NCBI RefSeq assembly: GCF_022603395.1
Contig: NZ_JAIBKA010000004.1
Span: 186,001 to 250,000 of the forward strand
DNA length: 64,000 nucleotides
Direction: 5' to 3'
From: Desulfoferrobacter suflitae
GTDB taxonomy: Bacteria > Desulfobacterota > Syntrophobacteria > Syntrophobacterales > Syntrophobacteraceae
The position numbers were made by a program, and so were the translations under genes. Every line of letters begins with the position of its first letter. Within the stretch, counting starts at the first letter, position 1. The notes below the pieces were generated by a model. That model was not told where the DNA came from. It did no database searches and was given only the letters and a program-made list of their open reading frames with translations. Below are positions 38,049 to 47,041 of this stretch, piece after piece.

Positions 38049-40475
38049 TCAAGCTCCATCTGCTGTATTATTAGTCAGAATGGTTATGGTTTCAGCAATT
38101 TCCTCAGGGGAGACGGTGCTGCGCAGCTGTTCGAGACGCTGCATGACTTCAGCAAAGCGCATCCCCTCGGCGGCGCTGATCCACTCGAGCTGCAGCCGTT
38201 CGGGCCGGATGCCCAGCTTGGTCATTTTCTTGTGAACTTTCCGTATCCGTTTTTCCGTCCAGTGATTGGCGTCGATGTAATGGCAGTCACCGATGTGGCA
38301 TCCGCTGACCAGAATGACCGGAGCCCCTTTGGCGAATCCATGCCAGATGAATGACTCGTCCACCCGGCCCGAGCACATGGTGCGGATGAGCCTCGCGTTG
38401 GGGGGATATTGCAGGCGGGAAACGCCGGCATAGTCCGCCCCGGCATAGGAGCACCAGTTGCAGGCAAAAGAGAGAATCTTGTCCTGGGGACGGTCGTTGA
38501 GCATGGCGTCGATCTGGTCGAGGATCTGTACGTCGGTGAAATGATTCATGCTGATGGCGCCGAACGGGCATTCCGCGGCACAGGTGCCGCAACCCGCACA
38601 GGCGGCGGTGTTGACCACTGCGGGGAGCTTCTTTTTGACGTCGACGGTGATTGCATGGTAAGGGCAGACTTCGGCACATCTGCCGCAGACTTTGCAGTGT
38701 TCGCTCAGAACTTCGGAAGTGATGGGCTCCGTCAGGATTTCGCCTTTGTGCATCAGACGGATGGCGCGCGCTGCAGCCGCCGACGCCTGCGTCACACTCT
38801 CCTTGATATCCTTCGGTCCTTCGGCGCAGCCGGCATAGAAGATTCCCCGCGTGGCGGCGTCCACAGGTTGCAGCTTGGGGTGGGCTTCCAGAAAAAAACC
38901 GTCGGTTGTCAATTGGAGCCCCAACATTTCCTGCAGCCTGGAAGCCCCGCTGGAGGGCTTGACCCCGATTGCCAGAACCAGCATATCCAGCTCGTGATAT
39001 TCGATTTTGCCGCTTGCTGTGTTCTCCACAGCCAGCCTGAGGCCCCGTTCGGGAGTTTCCTCCACGGTTCCCGGAAGACCCCTGATGTAGTGCACTCCAA
39101 GCCTGCGGCTGCGCTTGTAAAGGTCCTCGAACCCCTTGCCGAAGGCCCGTATATCGATATAGAAGACCTTCACCTGGATGTCCCGGTCGTGTTCTTTGAG
39201 CACCAGAGTGCTCTTGATGGTGTTCATGCAGCAGACATTGGAACAGTATGAGCTGCCTTTCCTGGACGAACGCGATCCCACGCACTGGATGAAGCCGATC
39301 GAGCGCGGTCGTTTACGGTCGGTTGGCCGCAGCACCTTGCCTGCCGTCACACCGCCTGCATTGATAAGCCGCTCGAACTCGAGGCTGGTCAGTACATTGT
39401 CAAAGCGGGTATAGCCGTATTCGTCGAGTTCCGTCGGGTCATAGGGTTCCATGCCGGTGGCCACAATGACACTGCCGACTCTTTCAACGATTTCTTCGTC
39501 GGACATGTGAAAGTTGATGCACTGCTTATCGCACACTTCGATACACTTGGCGCAAACGGCGGGATTGTGGCCCAAACATTCGTTGACGTTTATGGTGTAG
39601 GCCGACGGAACGGCTTGCGGGAAGGCGGAATAGATAGCCTTGCGTGAGGACAGGCCAAGGTTGAATTCGTCAGGGCGGACCACCGGGCAGACTTTGGCGC
39701 ATTCGCCGCACGCCGTGCACTCGTTTTCGTCCACGTAGCGGGCTTTCTTGAGTATTTTTACGTCAAAATTGCCGACGTAGCCTTTGACATCGACCATTTC
39801 ACTCAATGTGTACAGCTTGATCCGGGGATGCCGACCGACATCCGTCATCTTGGGACCAAGTATTCAGATGGAGCAATCCATGGTGGGGAAGGTCTTGTCC
39901 AGTTGTGCCATGGTCCCACCGATGGACGGTTTTTTCTCCACCAGCACAACGTCGTAGCCATTGTCCGCCAGGTCAAGAGCAGCCTGTATACCGGCTACCC
40001 CGCCACCGATGACGAGGGTGCGCTGGGTCAACGGCAGCCGCTCGGGTACCAGAGGCTGCAGATGGCGCACTCGAGCCACCGCCATCCTGGTTAGATCGAG
40101 CGCTTTCTCAGTGGCGGCGTGCGGGCTCTCCCTGTGCACCCAGCTGCAATGTTCGCGCAGGTTGGCCATTTCCATGAGATACGGATTCAACCCTGCCGAT
40201 TGAACCATTTGCCGAAACGTGGGTTCATGCAGTCTGGGCGAACAGGAAGCGACGACAATGCGATCCAGATTGTGCTCGTGAATGGCGTCCTTAATGCTTT
40301 TCTGGCCCGGTTCCGAGCAGGCGTAGGGAAGGTTTTCGGCAATCACCACATCGTCCCATTGCGCAGCCCTCCGCGCCACCGCTTCACAGTCGACCGTGCG
40401 CGCGATATTCAAACCGCAGTGGCACACGTACACTCCGATGCGCGCCCGCGCCGGTCCATTATCGACTCTTTCCAT
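38049..40475 (-). CDS. hdrA: HdrA-like FAD/Fe-S protein with selenocysteine and C-terminal MvhD domain
   Basis: HdrA proteins hold the FAD where electron bifurcation occurs and several [4Fe-4S] clusters. The frame reads from the ATG at 40475 to 38049 through an in-frame TGA at 39866-39864. At codon 204 it gives TMDCSI-U-ILGPKM, where homologues have Cys. Together it makes 808 residues. Domains: N-terminal HdrA segment (10-130), FAD-binding VIGGGVAGIQAALDLADNG (about 155-173), ferredoxin CTACGECAKVCP (253-264), CCMNTIK-type cluster region, two more [4Fe-4S] motifs (about 595 and 625), and MvhD/FlpD domain from about 670 (CNWCSYAGADYAG). A GTG at 40481 is an alternative start. It is last in the kor-hdr cluster. 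Confidence 0.9.
39826..39866 (-). promoter_or_regulatory. UGA selenocysteine codon and candidate SECIS hairpin
   Basis: The TGA is at 39866-39864. Twenty bases downstream, GGATG (39843-39839) pairs with CATCC (39830-39826) around the 8-base loop TCGGTCGG. A smaller CTTG/CAAG stem lies between. Position and loop size fit a bacterial SECIS, though the stem is short. Confidence 0.6.
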
Positions 40476-40520
40476 GATCACAATTCTCTTCCCAGTTCAT
40501 TAAGGGTTTGCGATTCAGAT

Positions 40521-42116
40521 CTACTCCCATCGGATGTTTTGGGCCAAAATCGTAGTTAAATCTTGCATTTCCATCTTCAGATCAGAACCCAGAAAAAGAT
40601 CCTCCATGGCGCACTTGAGATGGATCTGGCACTTGGGGCAGGCGGTCACCAACAGGTCGCTGCCGGTCTCCCTGGCCTGGCGCAAACGCTTGACCTGCAG
40701 TGCCTTGGTATAGGCATCACAGCCGGTCCAGGCGCAGTTGCCACAGCACAGGGAGGAAATTCCACGATCCTGCATTTCCACAAAAGCTTGCGGCTGAAGG
40801 CGCTGGATGAGCTTGCGCGGAAGACTCGCATCGACCGGAGAAGCACAGTTCAGACGAGCCAGGCGGCAGGGATCCTGAAAGGTGATGTTGCGATGGAGGG
40901 GGGCAAAGCCGATGGCGCCCTTGTCTATTTCTTGTTCCGCCAAATCGAACAGGTGAGTCACTCTAAAGTCGAAGCGCAGCCCCAGTTCGGCGTAATCTTT
41001 GCTCAGAGTTCTGTAACACTCGGGGCAGGCGGTGACCACCTCCTCGATGCCCAGATCCTGAATGGCCGCGACATTGAGTTTGGCAAGCTTCAGAAAGTTT
41101 TCCTCATCGCCCGTCCACAGCAGATCGTGTCCGCAGCATCGTTCTTCCTGCAGGAGTGCCGGGAAGATGTCGAAGAAATTGAGGAGGCGCAGCGCATCCA
41201 CCAGAACATCCCTGGTCTTGATGCCCAGATGATGCCTGAAATAAGTGTCGAAGTAAGGGGCGCAGCCGCCGAAGAACAGGACCTTACTGTGGGAGTCGGT
41301 CTGAATGTCTTTGGGAAGCCATTTCCAATGCTCTATTCTGAGGTCGGGAGAGGTCATGGTGCGCATGAGCGATTGAAAAAATCCGCCGTGCGCTTCGCGT
41401 CCCGTTTTCCCTCCGGCTCGCTGGACCTTGCGCAGGTCTCTGATGAATTCAGGAAAGTCGACGGCAGAGGGGCATCGATCGTAGCAGATGCCACAGGTGA
41501 GACATGACCAGATGTCTTCGTGCATGGACAGAGACTCGAGGTCGCCGCCGGCAATCGTATTGGCCATCGCTCTGGGGGAAAAGGGCTTGCCGGCCAGGCT
41601 CAAAGGGCAGGCCGACGAGCATTTGCCGCAATCCTGGCAGGCGAAGACATCGTGGGATGTCATGAGTCGCATGGCGGCTTCCCTTGTCATGGCCGCCGAA
41701 CCCCTGTGCGAGGTCGGCAAAACCGGGCTCTGGCCGATGGTCAGGATTTCTGCATAGAAATTCTTCAGGAAATTGAGCAGATCTTCAGCTTGTTCGGGCA
41801 GAAACGTCGCCCACTGCAGGCGTTGCTTGCCGAGCCCCAATAGATCAAGAATACCGCGCGTGTCCTCGACATTTCTCTCGGCGACGGCAGTGCCGCTTCC
41901 ATAGCGACACGACCCGGCTTCACAGCCCACCAGAGCGACCCCGTCGGCCCCCATTTCGAAGGCGCGCAACAGCAGCGACTTGCTGATTCTTCCCGTGCAG
42001 GGTATGCGCACCATGCGCACCTGCGGCGGGAGGTCGGCGCAATCATCCTGCAATGTCTGAAAGGCAGCATGCGGATTCCAATTGCACATGAAAAGGACGA
42101 TCTTCAGGTCACTCAT
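40521..42116 (-). CDS. MvhD-HdrC-HdrB fusion protein
   Basis: A 531-residue fusion. Residues 1-135 are MvhD/FlpD-like (IVLFMCNWNPHAAF, then VRIPCTGRISKSLLLRAF and VGCEAGSCRYG), a [2Fe-2S] electron entry point; the usual CNWC reads CNWN. Residues 155-225 are HdrC-like with CQDCGKCSSACP and CLTCGICYDRCP. Residues 270-531 are HdrB-like with two CCG domains (ERCCGHDLLW near 325, SLCCGNCAWTGC near 460, TACPKCQIHLKC near 497), which bind noncubane [4Fe-4S] clusters and reduce disulfides in methanogen HdrB. It lies 45 bases before hdrA. The real substrate in this organism is unknown. Confidence 0.9.
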   Translation of the reverse strand: MSDLKIVLFMCNWNPHAAFQTLQDDCADLPPQVRMVRIPCTGRISKSLLLRAFEMGADGVALVGCEAGSCRYGSGTAVAERNVEDTRGILDLLGLGKQRLQWATFLPEQAEDLLNFLKNFYAEILTIGQSPVLPTSHRGSAAMTREAAMRLMTSHDVFACQDCGKCSSACPLSLAGKPFSPRAMANTIAGGDLESLSMHEDIWSCLTCGICYDRCPSAVDFPEFIRDLRKVQRAGGKTGREAHGGFFQSLMRTMTSPDLRIEHWKWLPKDIQTDSHSKVLFFGGCAPYFDTYFRHHLGIKTRDVLVDALRLLNFFDIFPALLQEERCCGHDLLWTGDEENFLKLAKLNVAAIQDLGIEEVVTACPECYRTLSKDYAELGLRFDFRVTHLFDLAEQEIDKGAIGFAPLHRNITFQDPCRLARLNCASPVDASLPRKLIQRLQPQAFVEMQDRGISSLCCGNCAWTGCDAYTKALQVKRLRQARETGSDLLVTACPKCQIHLKCAMEDLFLGSDLKMEMQDLTTILAQNIRWE

Positions 42117-42180
42117 GGTATGCTCGTTCGCTTCCTGCTGAAGTTTTGAATGGCTCGTGTCTTATTGTACTTGTGTCTTG

Positions 42181-45100
42181 TTACAATAGTATTTCATCGA
42201 TCATCTGTTCCAGGTAGCGGCGGTCGCGGTAAGGACTGTCGGCGGCGTTGGACGGGCACACCGGAATGCAGTTGCCGCAGCCCTTGCAGAGCGCCTGGTC
42301 CACACACGCGTAAAAGCCCCCTGCTTGGTTCTTGCGAAAGCTGACCGCCTGGTAAGGGCACACCTGCATGCAACGTCCGCAACCGCGGCAACGGCTTGCC
42401 TCGACCACCACCGTATAGCCTTTGCTCTGGCGCGGTCCCCGGGGCATCACCGTAGCCGCCATTATAGCTGCCGCTTCCCCCTTGATTCGTTCGGACACCT
42501 TGATTCCGGCAGGGTTTGCCAGGGACAAACCGGGGATCGAAGTGGCGCCCGGATAGAAGAAGGGAATTCCCGGTATACCGCGCTGCTGCATGGATGATTC
42601 CACGATGTGCGGGGGAAGCTCCGCCAGCGGCATATAAGGAATGTTCTTGCGCGATTTTTCCCCCAAAATGATCGCTCCTACCTGCAGTTCCTGGTGACAG
42701 CCCGCGCTCTCTACCAGTACTTGGAAGTTGCCCACAGTGCCGCGGATGCCTTTGACGGTTGCCCCCTCAAATACATGGATGTTGGGATGACGCAGGGTGT
42801 TCCTGGAGGTGCCGAAAAGGAAAACTTCCATGCCGGCATCGGCCAAAGTAAAGGCGCTTTTCAGGGCGGCCTTGGAGTCTCCCAGAACCGCTGTGGTAAA
42901 GTTGTAGGGTCGCGCGGGAGACGGCATGGTCTTGAGGTTCCGGGCGCGCCCGATGGATCGCTCGATCAAACCCGCAAAGCGGGTGGCGGCGAGCTCCGGG
43001 TCGCGTTCTATGAGGCGCAGCACTTCACCCCGCAAATTACAGGTTTCCACCATGCTGCGGCTGATGCCGGTGCCATTGAACAGGGCATTTTTCAGGCGAC
43101 TGCGCTGATCGGTGCAGGCGCTGCAAATGAAATCCAGAGGGCAGCAGACGCAGGAGGCCAGAAGGATTCGAGTCAATCCTTTTTCACGCACCGCCCTCAG
43201 GAGATCGGCGGAGCCTTCCGGCGTGCAGGCGGTGGGCAGTATCTCAACCTGGGCTATCCCGGCTTGCGCAGAAAGCCCCTGCAGATAATCGTCGAACTGG
43301 GGAGACCATCCCAGAGAGTCATTGCAGCGGCACACGAAAACCCCGATGCGGGCCTCTGCGGAGATCTGCGGGTCGGGCGGTGTGAAGGCAAGGCCGTGTC
43401 CCCTCATGCGCTGCGAACTTCCCCCGAGCAGCACCATTGCTTCGGCTGCTGCGGCAAATCCCCGCAGCATCATGGCGTAGACATCGGTTGTGGCCGACCT
43501 GGCACTGTAGGCGCGCAGCACATCTTCACCCTTAACGGCGGGGGCGGCCTGCGGATCGGCAATGATTAACACCCCGGCGTGCTCGACCTGCTCGCCGGCC
43601 GGCTGGTCGTGCTGAATGGCCCCAACCACACCGCAGGCCCCCACACATTGCAAACACTCTGAGCAGACACTGCATTGCAGGCACCGTTCGGCTTCCGATC
43701 GAACCTGGTGTTCATCCAGTCCCAGCGCTACTTCATCGAATACCGTCTTCCTGAGGGTCGGCTGCCTTTCGGGCATTTTGGCGCGGGCAACCGACGGAAT
43801 GTCCGGCGTGATTTCATTGAAATCTCGATCTTCGGGGCGATGACCGAGGTGTTCGGGTACATCTTCCCCGCTGATTGCCCGGTGAACAGCCCGGGCTGCC
43901 GCCCTGCCGGAGGCCATCGCCTGTACTACCGAGGTTGCCCCGCTTACGGCGTCGCCGGCAGCGTAAACCGCGTTTTTGCTGGTGCAGCCCTTGTGGTTGA
44001 CAGCGATGAGGCCGGCCTTGGTGGTTTCGACGCCGCCGGCTTTGCCGAACGACAGCGGATCCGGAATCTGGCCGATGGCGACAAAGGCTCGGTCAAACTG
44101 CAAATCAAAGGGTTCTCCGTCCGCAACCATGACCGGCCAGGGGATTCCCTTGGCATCGGGTTCCCCGGGTTGGGTTGGGGCGCAGCGCAGCCGGTTCATC
44201 TTACCCCGGGATCCAAGAAAAGCCATTACCTGGGCGCAAGCGACGATCTGCACACCCTCATCGCGCGCCGCCTGAACCTCGTCACGATCGGCCGGAATGA
44301 GCTCTTGCGGAAACCAGGAGACAATGGTCACACGGGCACCCAGCCGCACCAGCGCGCGCGCCAGATCGAAGGCGGCGTTGCCGTCGCCGATGACTGCAAC
44401 GTTCTCCTCGATCCGCCGGCATTCACCGCGATACAGCTTGCACAGAAAATCGATACAGGTTTCCACGCCGGGCAAATCTTCTCCGGGAACGCCAAGTTTG
44501 CGATCTTTCCAGAGCCCCGTGGCGAGGATGAGTGCAGCGTATTGCTGCGTGAGATTGTCGAGCTCCCGAACGAGATCGACGGGACGCTCCAGCTCAAACG
44601 CCACCCCCAGTGATTCGAGACGAGCGATTTCCCGATCCAGGATGTCTCTGGGCAGCCGATGGGGGCCAATGCCGTAACGCAGCAGTCCACCCGGCAGATG
44701 TTCCCTCTCGATCACCGTCACGGCATAGCCCCATCGGGCCAGGTCCGCTGCTGCGGCCAAGCCAGCCGGCCCTGAACCGATTACCGCGATGGGCTCCGGC
44801 CGGGATGAGCGGGGTGACTCTTTCAACGGCGTGTCCTCTGCGAGGCCGGCGTCGGAGGATCCACAAGCCGCTTCATAGTCTGCCAGAAACCGTTTAATGT
44901 CTCGAATGGCAAGCGGCGCATCCAGTTCGGCACGGCGACAGGCGATCTCGCACGGATGTGTACAGATGCGGCCGCAAATTCCGGGCAGGATGTTGTCCCT
45001 TCGAATCAGTTCGAGCGCCTCGGCGTATTTGCCCGCCCTGGTGAGGGCCACATACCCCTGGACGTTGACTCCCAGGGGACAACCGGCCTGGCACAAGGGT

Positions 45101-45555
45101 TGCCGCCGCTTGTCAATGACCGGGCGACCCGGCAGGCAGGTACGGCCCTGGTAGTGAATGGGATTGCAGCCGTCGGGGTCGGACGCCGGGCACTGCTCGG
45201 CACAGCGTCCACAGAGAATGCAGCGGTCGGCATCTACAAAAGTCTGCCAGTGCTTCAGCCGAACTGCAAATCCCTGGGCGGAATGCTTGATGTTGCTGAT
45301 TTTCCCGGGCAAGAAGCACCTGATCCTTGGATTGCGCAGAATACGGAGCAATCCGGGTCGCAAAGCGTAATTGAGGGTGAGTCCCGAGTTGAGCCGCCAT
45401 TGGTCCTTGGCCAGCTTGCTGTTGATGTCCGGGTCGGGGTCGACCAGGGTGACCGCTATACCCATCTCGCCCAGTTTGTTGGTGGCTGCGATACCCGCAG
45501 GATTTGCGCCCACCACCAGGACGCGGTGCAGTCGATCCTTGGGAGTCCTCATCAT
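42181..45555 (-). CDS. GltD-like / HdrA-like giant fusion flavo-iron-sulfur protein
   Basis: A 1124-residue cytoplasmic protein. In order: N-terminal Rossmann VVGANPAGIAATNKLG (13-28); ferredoxin CILCGRCAEQCP (about 112); GltD/NfnB-type Fe-S domain CQAGCPLGVNVQGYVALTRA (about 155) to CTHPCEIACRRAE; FAD site VIGSGPAGLAAAADLARWG (about 258); NAD(P) site VAVIGDGNAAFDLARAL (about 388); AAGDAVSGATSVVQAMASG (about 532); Cys cluster CLQCSVCSECLQCVGACG (about 628); HdrA-like domain RIGVFVCRCN to CVCCPLDFICSAC (740-815); a further Rossmann-like segment; two [4Fe-4S] motifs (about 1058, 1093). It overlaps korC by 4 bases. It probably links NAD(P)H and ferredoxin to the Hdr proteins. Confidence 0.88.
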   Translation of the reverse strand: MMRTPKDRLHRVLVVGANPAGIAATNKLGEMGIAVTLVDPDPDINSKLAKDQWRLNSGLTLNYALRPGLLRILRNPRIRCFLPGKISNIKHSAQGFAVRLKHWQTFVDADRCILCGRCAEQCPASDPDGCNPIHYQGRTCLPGRPVIDKRRQPLCQAGCPLGVNVQGYVALTRAGKYAEALELIRRDNILPGICGRICTHPCEIACRRAELDAPLAIRDIKRFLADYEAACGSSDAGLAEDTPLKESPRSSRPEPIAVIGSGPAGLAAAADLARWGYAVTVIEREHLPGGLLRYGIGPHRLPRDILDREIARLESLGVAFELERPVDLVRELDNLTQQYAALILATGLWKDRKLGVPGEDLPGVETCIDFLCKLYRGECRRIEENVAVIGDGNAAFDLARALVRLGARVTIVSWFPQELIPADRDEVQAARDEGVQIVACAQVMAFLGSRGKMNRLRCAPTQPGEPDAKGIPWPVMVADGEPFDLQFDRAFVAIGQIPDPLSFGKAGGVETTKAGLIAVNHKGCTSKNAVYAAGDAVSGATSVVQAMASGRAAARAVHRAISGEDVPEHLGHRPEDRDFNEITPDIPSVARAKMPERQPTLRKTVFDEVALGLDEHQVRSEAERCLQCSVCSECLQCVGACGVVGAIQHDQPAGEQVEHAGVLIIADPQAAPAVKGEDVLRAYSARSATTDVYAMMLRGFAAAAEAMVLLGGSSQRMRGHGLAFTPPDPQISAEARIGVFVCRCNDSLGWSPQFDDYLQGLSAQAGIAQVEILPTACTPEGSADLLRAVREKGLTRILLASCVCCPLDFICSACTDQRSRLKNALFNGTGISRSMVETCNLRGEVLRLIERDPELAATRFAGLIERSIGRARNLKTMPSPARPYNFTTAVLGDSKAALKSAFTLADAGMEVFLFGTSRNTLRHPNIHVFEGATVKGIRGTVGNFQVLVESAGCHQELQVGAIILGEKSRKNIPYMPLAELPPHIVESSMQQRGIPGIPFFYPGATSIPGLSLANPAGIKVSERIKGEAAAIMAATVMPRGPRQSKGYTVVVEASRCRGCGRCMQVCPYQAVSFRKNQAGGFYACVDQALCKGCGNCIPVCPSNAADSPYRDRRYLEQMIDEILL

Positions 45556-46166
45556 TTGACTCCTTTCACTCCGGCGGCCTTTTTTCTGCGCCCCTTGAGG
45601 GTCGCCAGGCCAAAATCGTAGCCTTTGTTGAACGCTTTAATGTTCATTTGTTCGGTGCCTTTCGGGACGGACGCTTCCACCGTCCTGAGAGCCGCCTGGA
45701 CAGTGACCGATTCGGTCACGGCCGTCAAAAAGCCGAGCATGACGATGTTGGCCATCATTTTTCGGCCCATCTCCTCGGCAAAGCGTGTGGCAGGAACAGA
45801 AAAAACCTGGTCGCTACCGATTTTCCCGGGTTGCACCAGGTCCTGATCGATGATCAGGGTGCCGCCTTGGCGCAAGAGTGGGGCAAATTTGTCGAAGCCC
45901 CCCTGAGACATGCAGACAACGATGTCCGGGTTGCGCACGTACGGGTAGTGGATGGTCGCGTCGGATATGATGACCTGAGCACTGCATGCGCCGCCGCGTG
46001 CCTCCGGGCCGTAGGACTGCGTCAAAGTACTCTCCCGATGGTCGCCAAGGCTGGCGGCCCGGCCCAGGATGTTGCCGGCCAGCACGATGCCTTGTCCCCC
46101 GAATCCGGTAATCAGGACTTCCCTGCGGAAGTGTCCGATCTTTTCAGGTGCCGATTTTGCCTTCAT
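45552..46166 (-). CDS. korC: 2-Oxoacid:ferredoxin oxidoreductase, gamma subunit
   Basis: The gamma subunit completes the alpha-beta-gamma-delta enzyme that oxidatively decarboxylates a 2-oxoacid to acyl-CoA with ferredoxin. The 204-residue protein shows VLITGFGGQGIVLAGNILGR near residues 17-36, TLTQSYGPEARGGACSAQVI, and PDIVVCMSQGGFDKFAPLL, all typical. The start overlaps korB as ATGA, and its stop overlaps the GltD-HdrA fusion start as ATGA, so the three genes are translationally coupled. Confidence 0.93.
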   Translation of the reverse strand: MKAKSAPEKIGHFRREVLITGFGGQGIVLAGNILGRAASLGDHRESTLTQSYGPEARGGACSAQVIISDATIHYPYVRNPDIVVCMSQGGFDKFAPLLRQGGTLIIDQDLVQPGKIGSDQVFSVPATRFAEEMGRKMMANIVMLGFLTAVTESVTVQAALRTVEASVPKGTEQMNIKAFNKGYDFGLATLKGRRKKAAGVKGVK

Positions 46167-47038
46167 ACTGCCTCGCTTTTTTCTATCCTCTCCTGAGGAC
46201 GGCAGGTCCTGTCATACATATCCAGAAAGGTGGGACGCTCCAGGTCGAAAAACTTGCCCAGGGTAATGCCACGTTCGAAGTCCAGCTGCACTTCGGCCGG
46301 GTGGCAGGCATGCTTGATCACCGTGCGCTCCTGATAGGCCTTGAGCGTATCGAGAGGTTTTTGCTTATTGCGGCGCCCGTAGCTGGTCGGGCAGGGGGCC
46401 AGCACTTCAATAAAGGAAAAGCCGCGCCGCAACAGGGCCTCCTCTACGGATTTGGTGAGGTCGCGCGTGTGCAGGATGGTCCATCGGGCCACATAACTCG
46501 CACCCGCGGCAAAAGCCATGAACGGCAGGTTAAAGGGAGTTTCCGGATTGCCCCGCGGCGTGGTGGTGGTTCTGGCGTTACACGGAGTGGTCGCCGCAGC
46601 CTGACCGCCGGTCATGCCGTAATTGAAATTGTTCACGCACACGACGGTCAGGTCAATGTTGCGCCGGGCGGCGTGAATGAAATGGTTCCCGCCGATGGCG
46701 AAAAGATCGCCGTCACCGCTGAATACCACGACATTCAATTCGGGATTGGCCAGCTTCATCCCGGTTGCAAACGGGATGGCCCGACCATGGGTGGTATGGT
46801 AGGAATCCAGCTTGATATAGCCGGCGCCGCGCCCGGAACACCCTATGCCGGAAACCATGACGGTTTTCTGCAAATCAATGGCGCTGGTTTTCATGGCCAC
46901 CAGGCTGGCAGAAAAAGCAGTACCTATGCCGCATCCAGGACACCAAATGTGCGGAATGCGGTCGGTGCGCAGGAGTTCGTCCAGGGGATGTTCGTTGCGC
47001 TCTTTGGTCTTGTTCATAGCAGTTCCTGTTTTTGCCAT
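46163..47038 (-). CDS. korB: 2-Oxoacid:ferredoxin oxidoreductase, beta subunit (ThDP-binding)
   Basis: The beta subunit binds thiamine diphosphate and a [4Fe-4S] cluster. In 291 residues it has IPHIWCPGCGIGTAFSASLV near 28-47, SGIGCSGRGAGYI, THGRAIPFATGMKLANP, the ThDP motif FSGDGDLFAIGGNHFIHAAR, and NNFNYGMTGGQAAATTP. The size and motifs favour a 2-oxoglutarate (Kor) enzyme over pyruvate oxidoreductase, which is usually larger or fused; branched 2-oxoacids remain possible. It starts 3 bases after korA and overlaps korC. An internal ATG at 47017 (MNKTKERNE) is an alternative start. Confidence 0.93.
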   Translation of the reverse strand: MAKTGTAMNKTKERNEHPLDELLRTDRIPHIWCPGCGIGTAFSASLVAMKTSAIDLQKTVMVSGIGCSGRGAGYIKLDSYHTTHGRAIPFATGMKLANPELNVVVFSGDGDLFAIGGNHFIHAARRNIDLTVVCVNNFNYGMTGGQAAATTPCNARTTTTPRGNPETPFNLPFMAFAAGASYVARWTILHTRDLTKSVEEALLRRGFSFIEVLAPCPTSYGRRNKQKPLDTLKAYQERTVIKHACHPAEVQLDFERGITLGKFFDLERPTFLDMYDRTCRPQERIEKSEAV

Positions 47039-47041
47039 GTC

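Noticed and set aside
38287-39285. 332-residue minus-strand frame
   Set aside because: An alternative frame within hdrA; Arg/His/Gln-rich without motifs.
38049-40481. Two separate genes, or a nonsense-mutated hdrA pseudogene, split at 39864
   Set aside because: The frame and conserved HdrA sequence continue directly past the TGA with Cys expected at that codon, and a hairpin follows. A selenocysteine codon explains this better than decay.
42607-43569. 320-residue plus-strand open frame
   Set aside because: Antisense to the GltD-HdrA fusion in a GC-rich gene; no domain recognisable.
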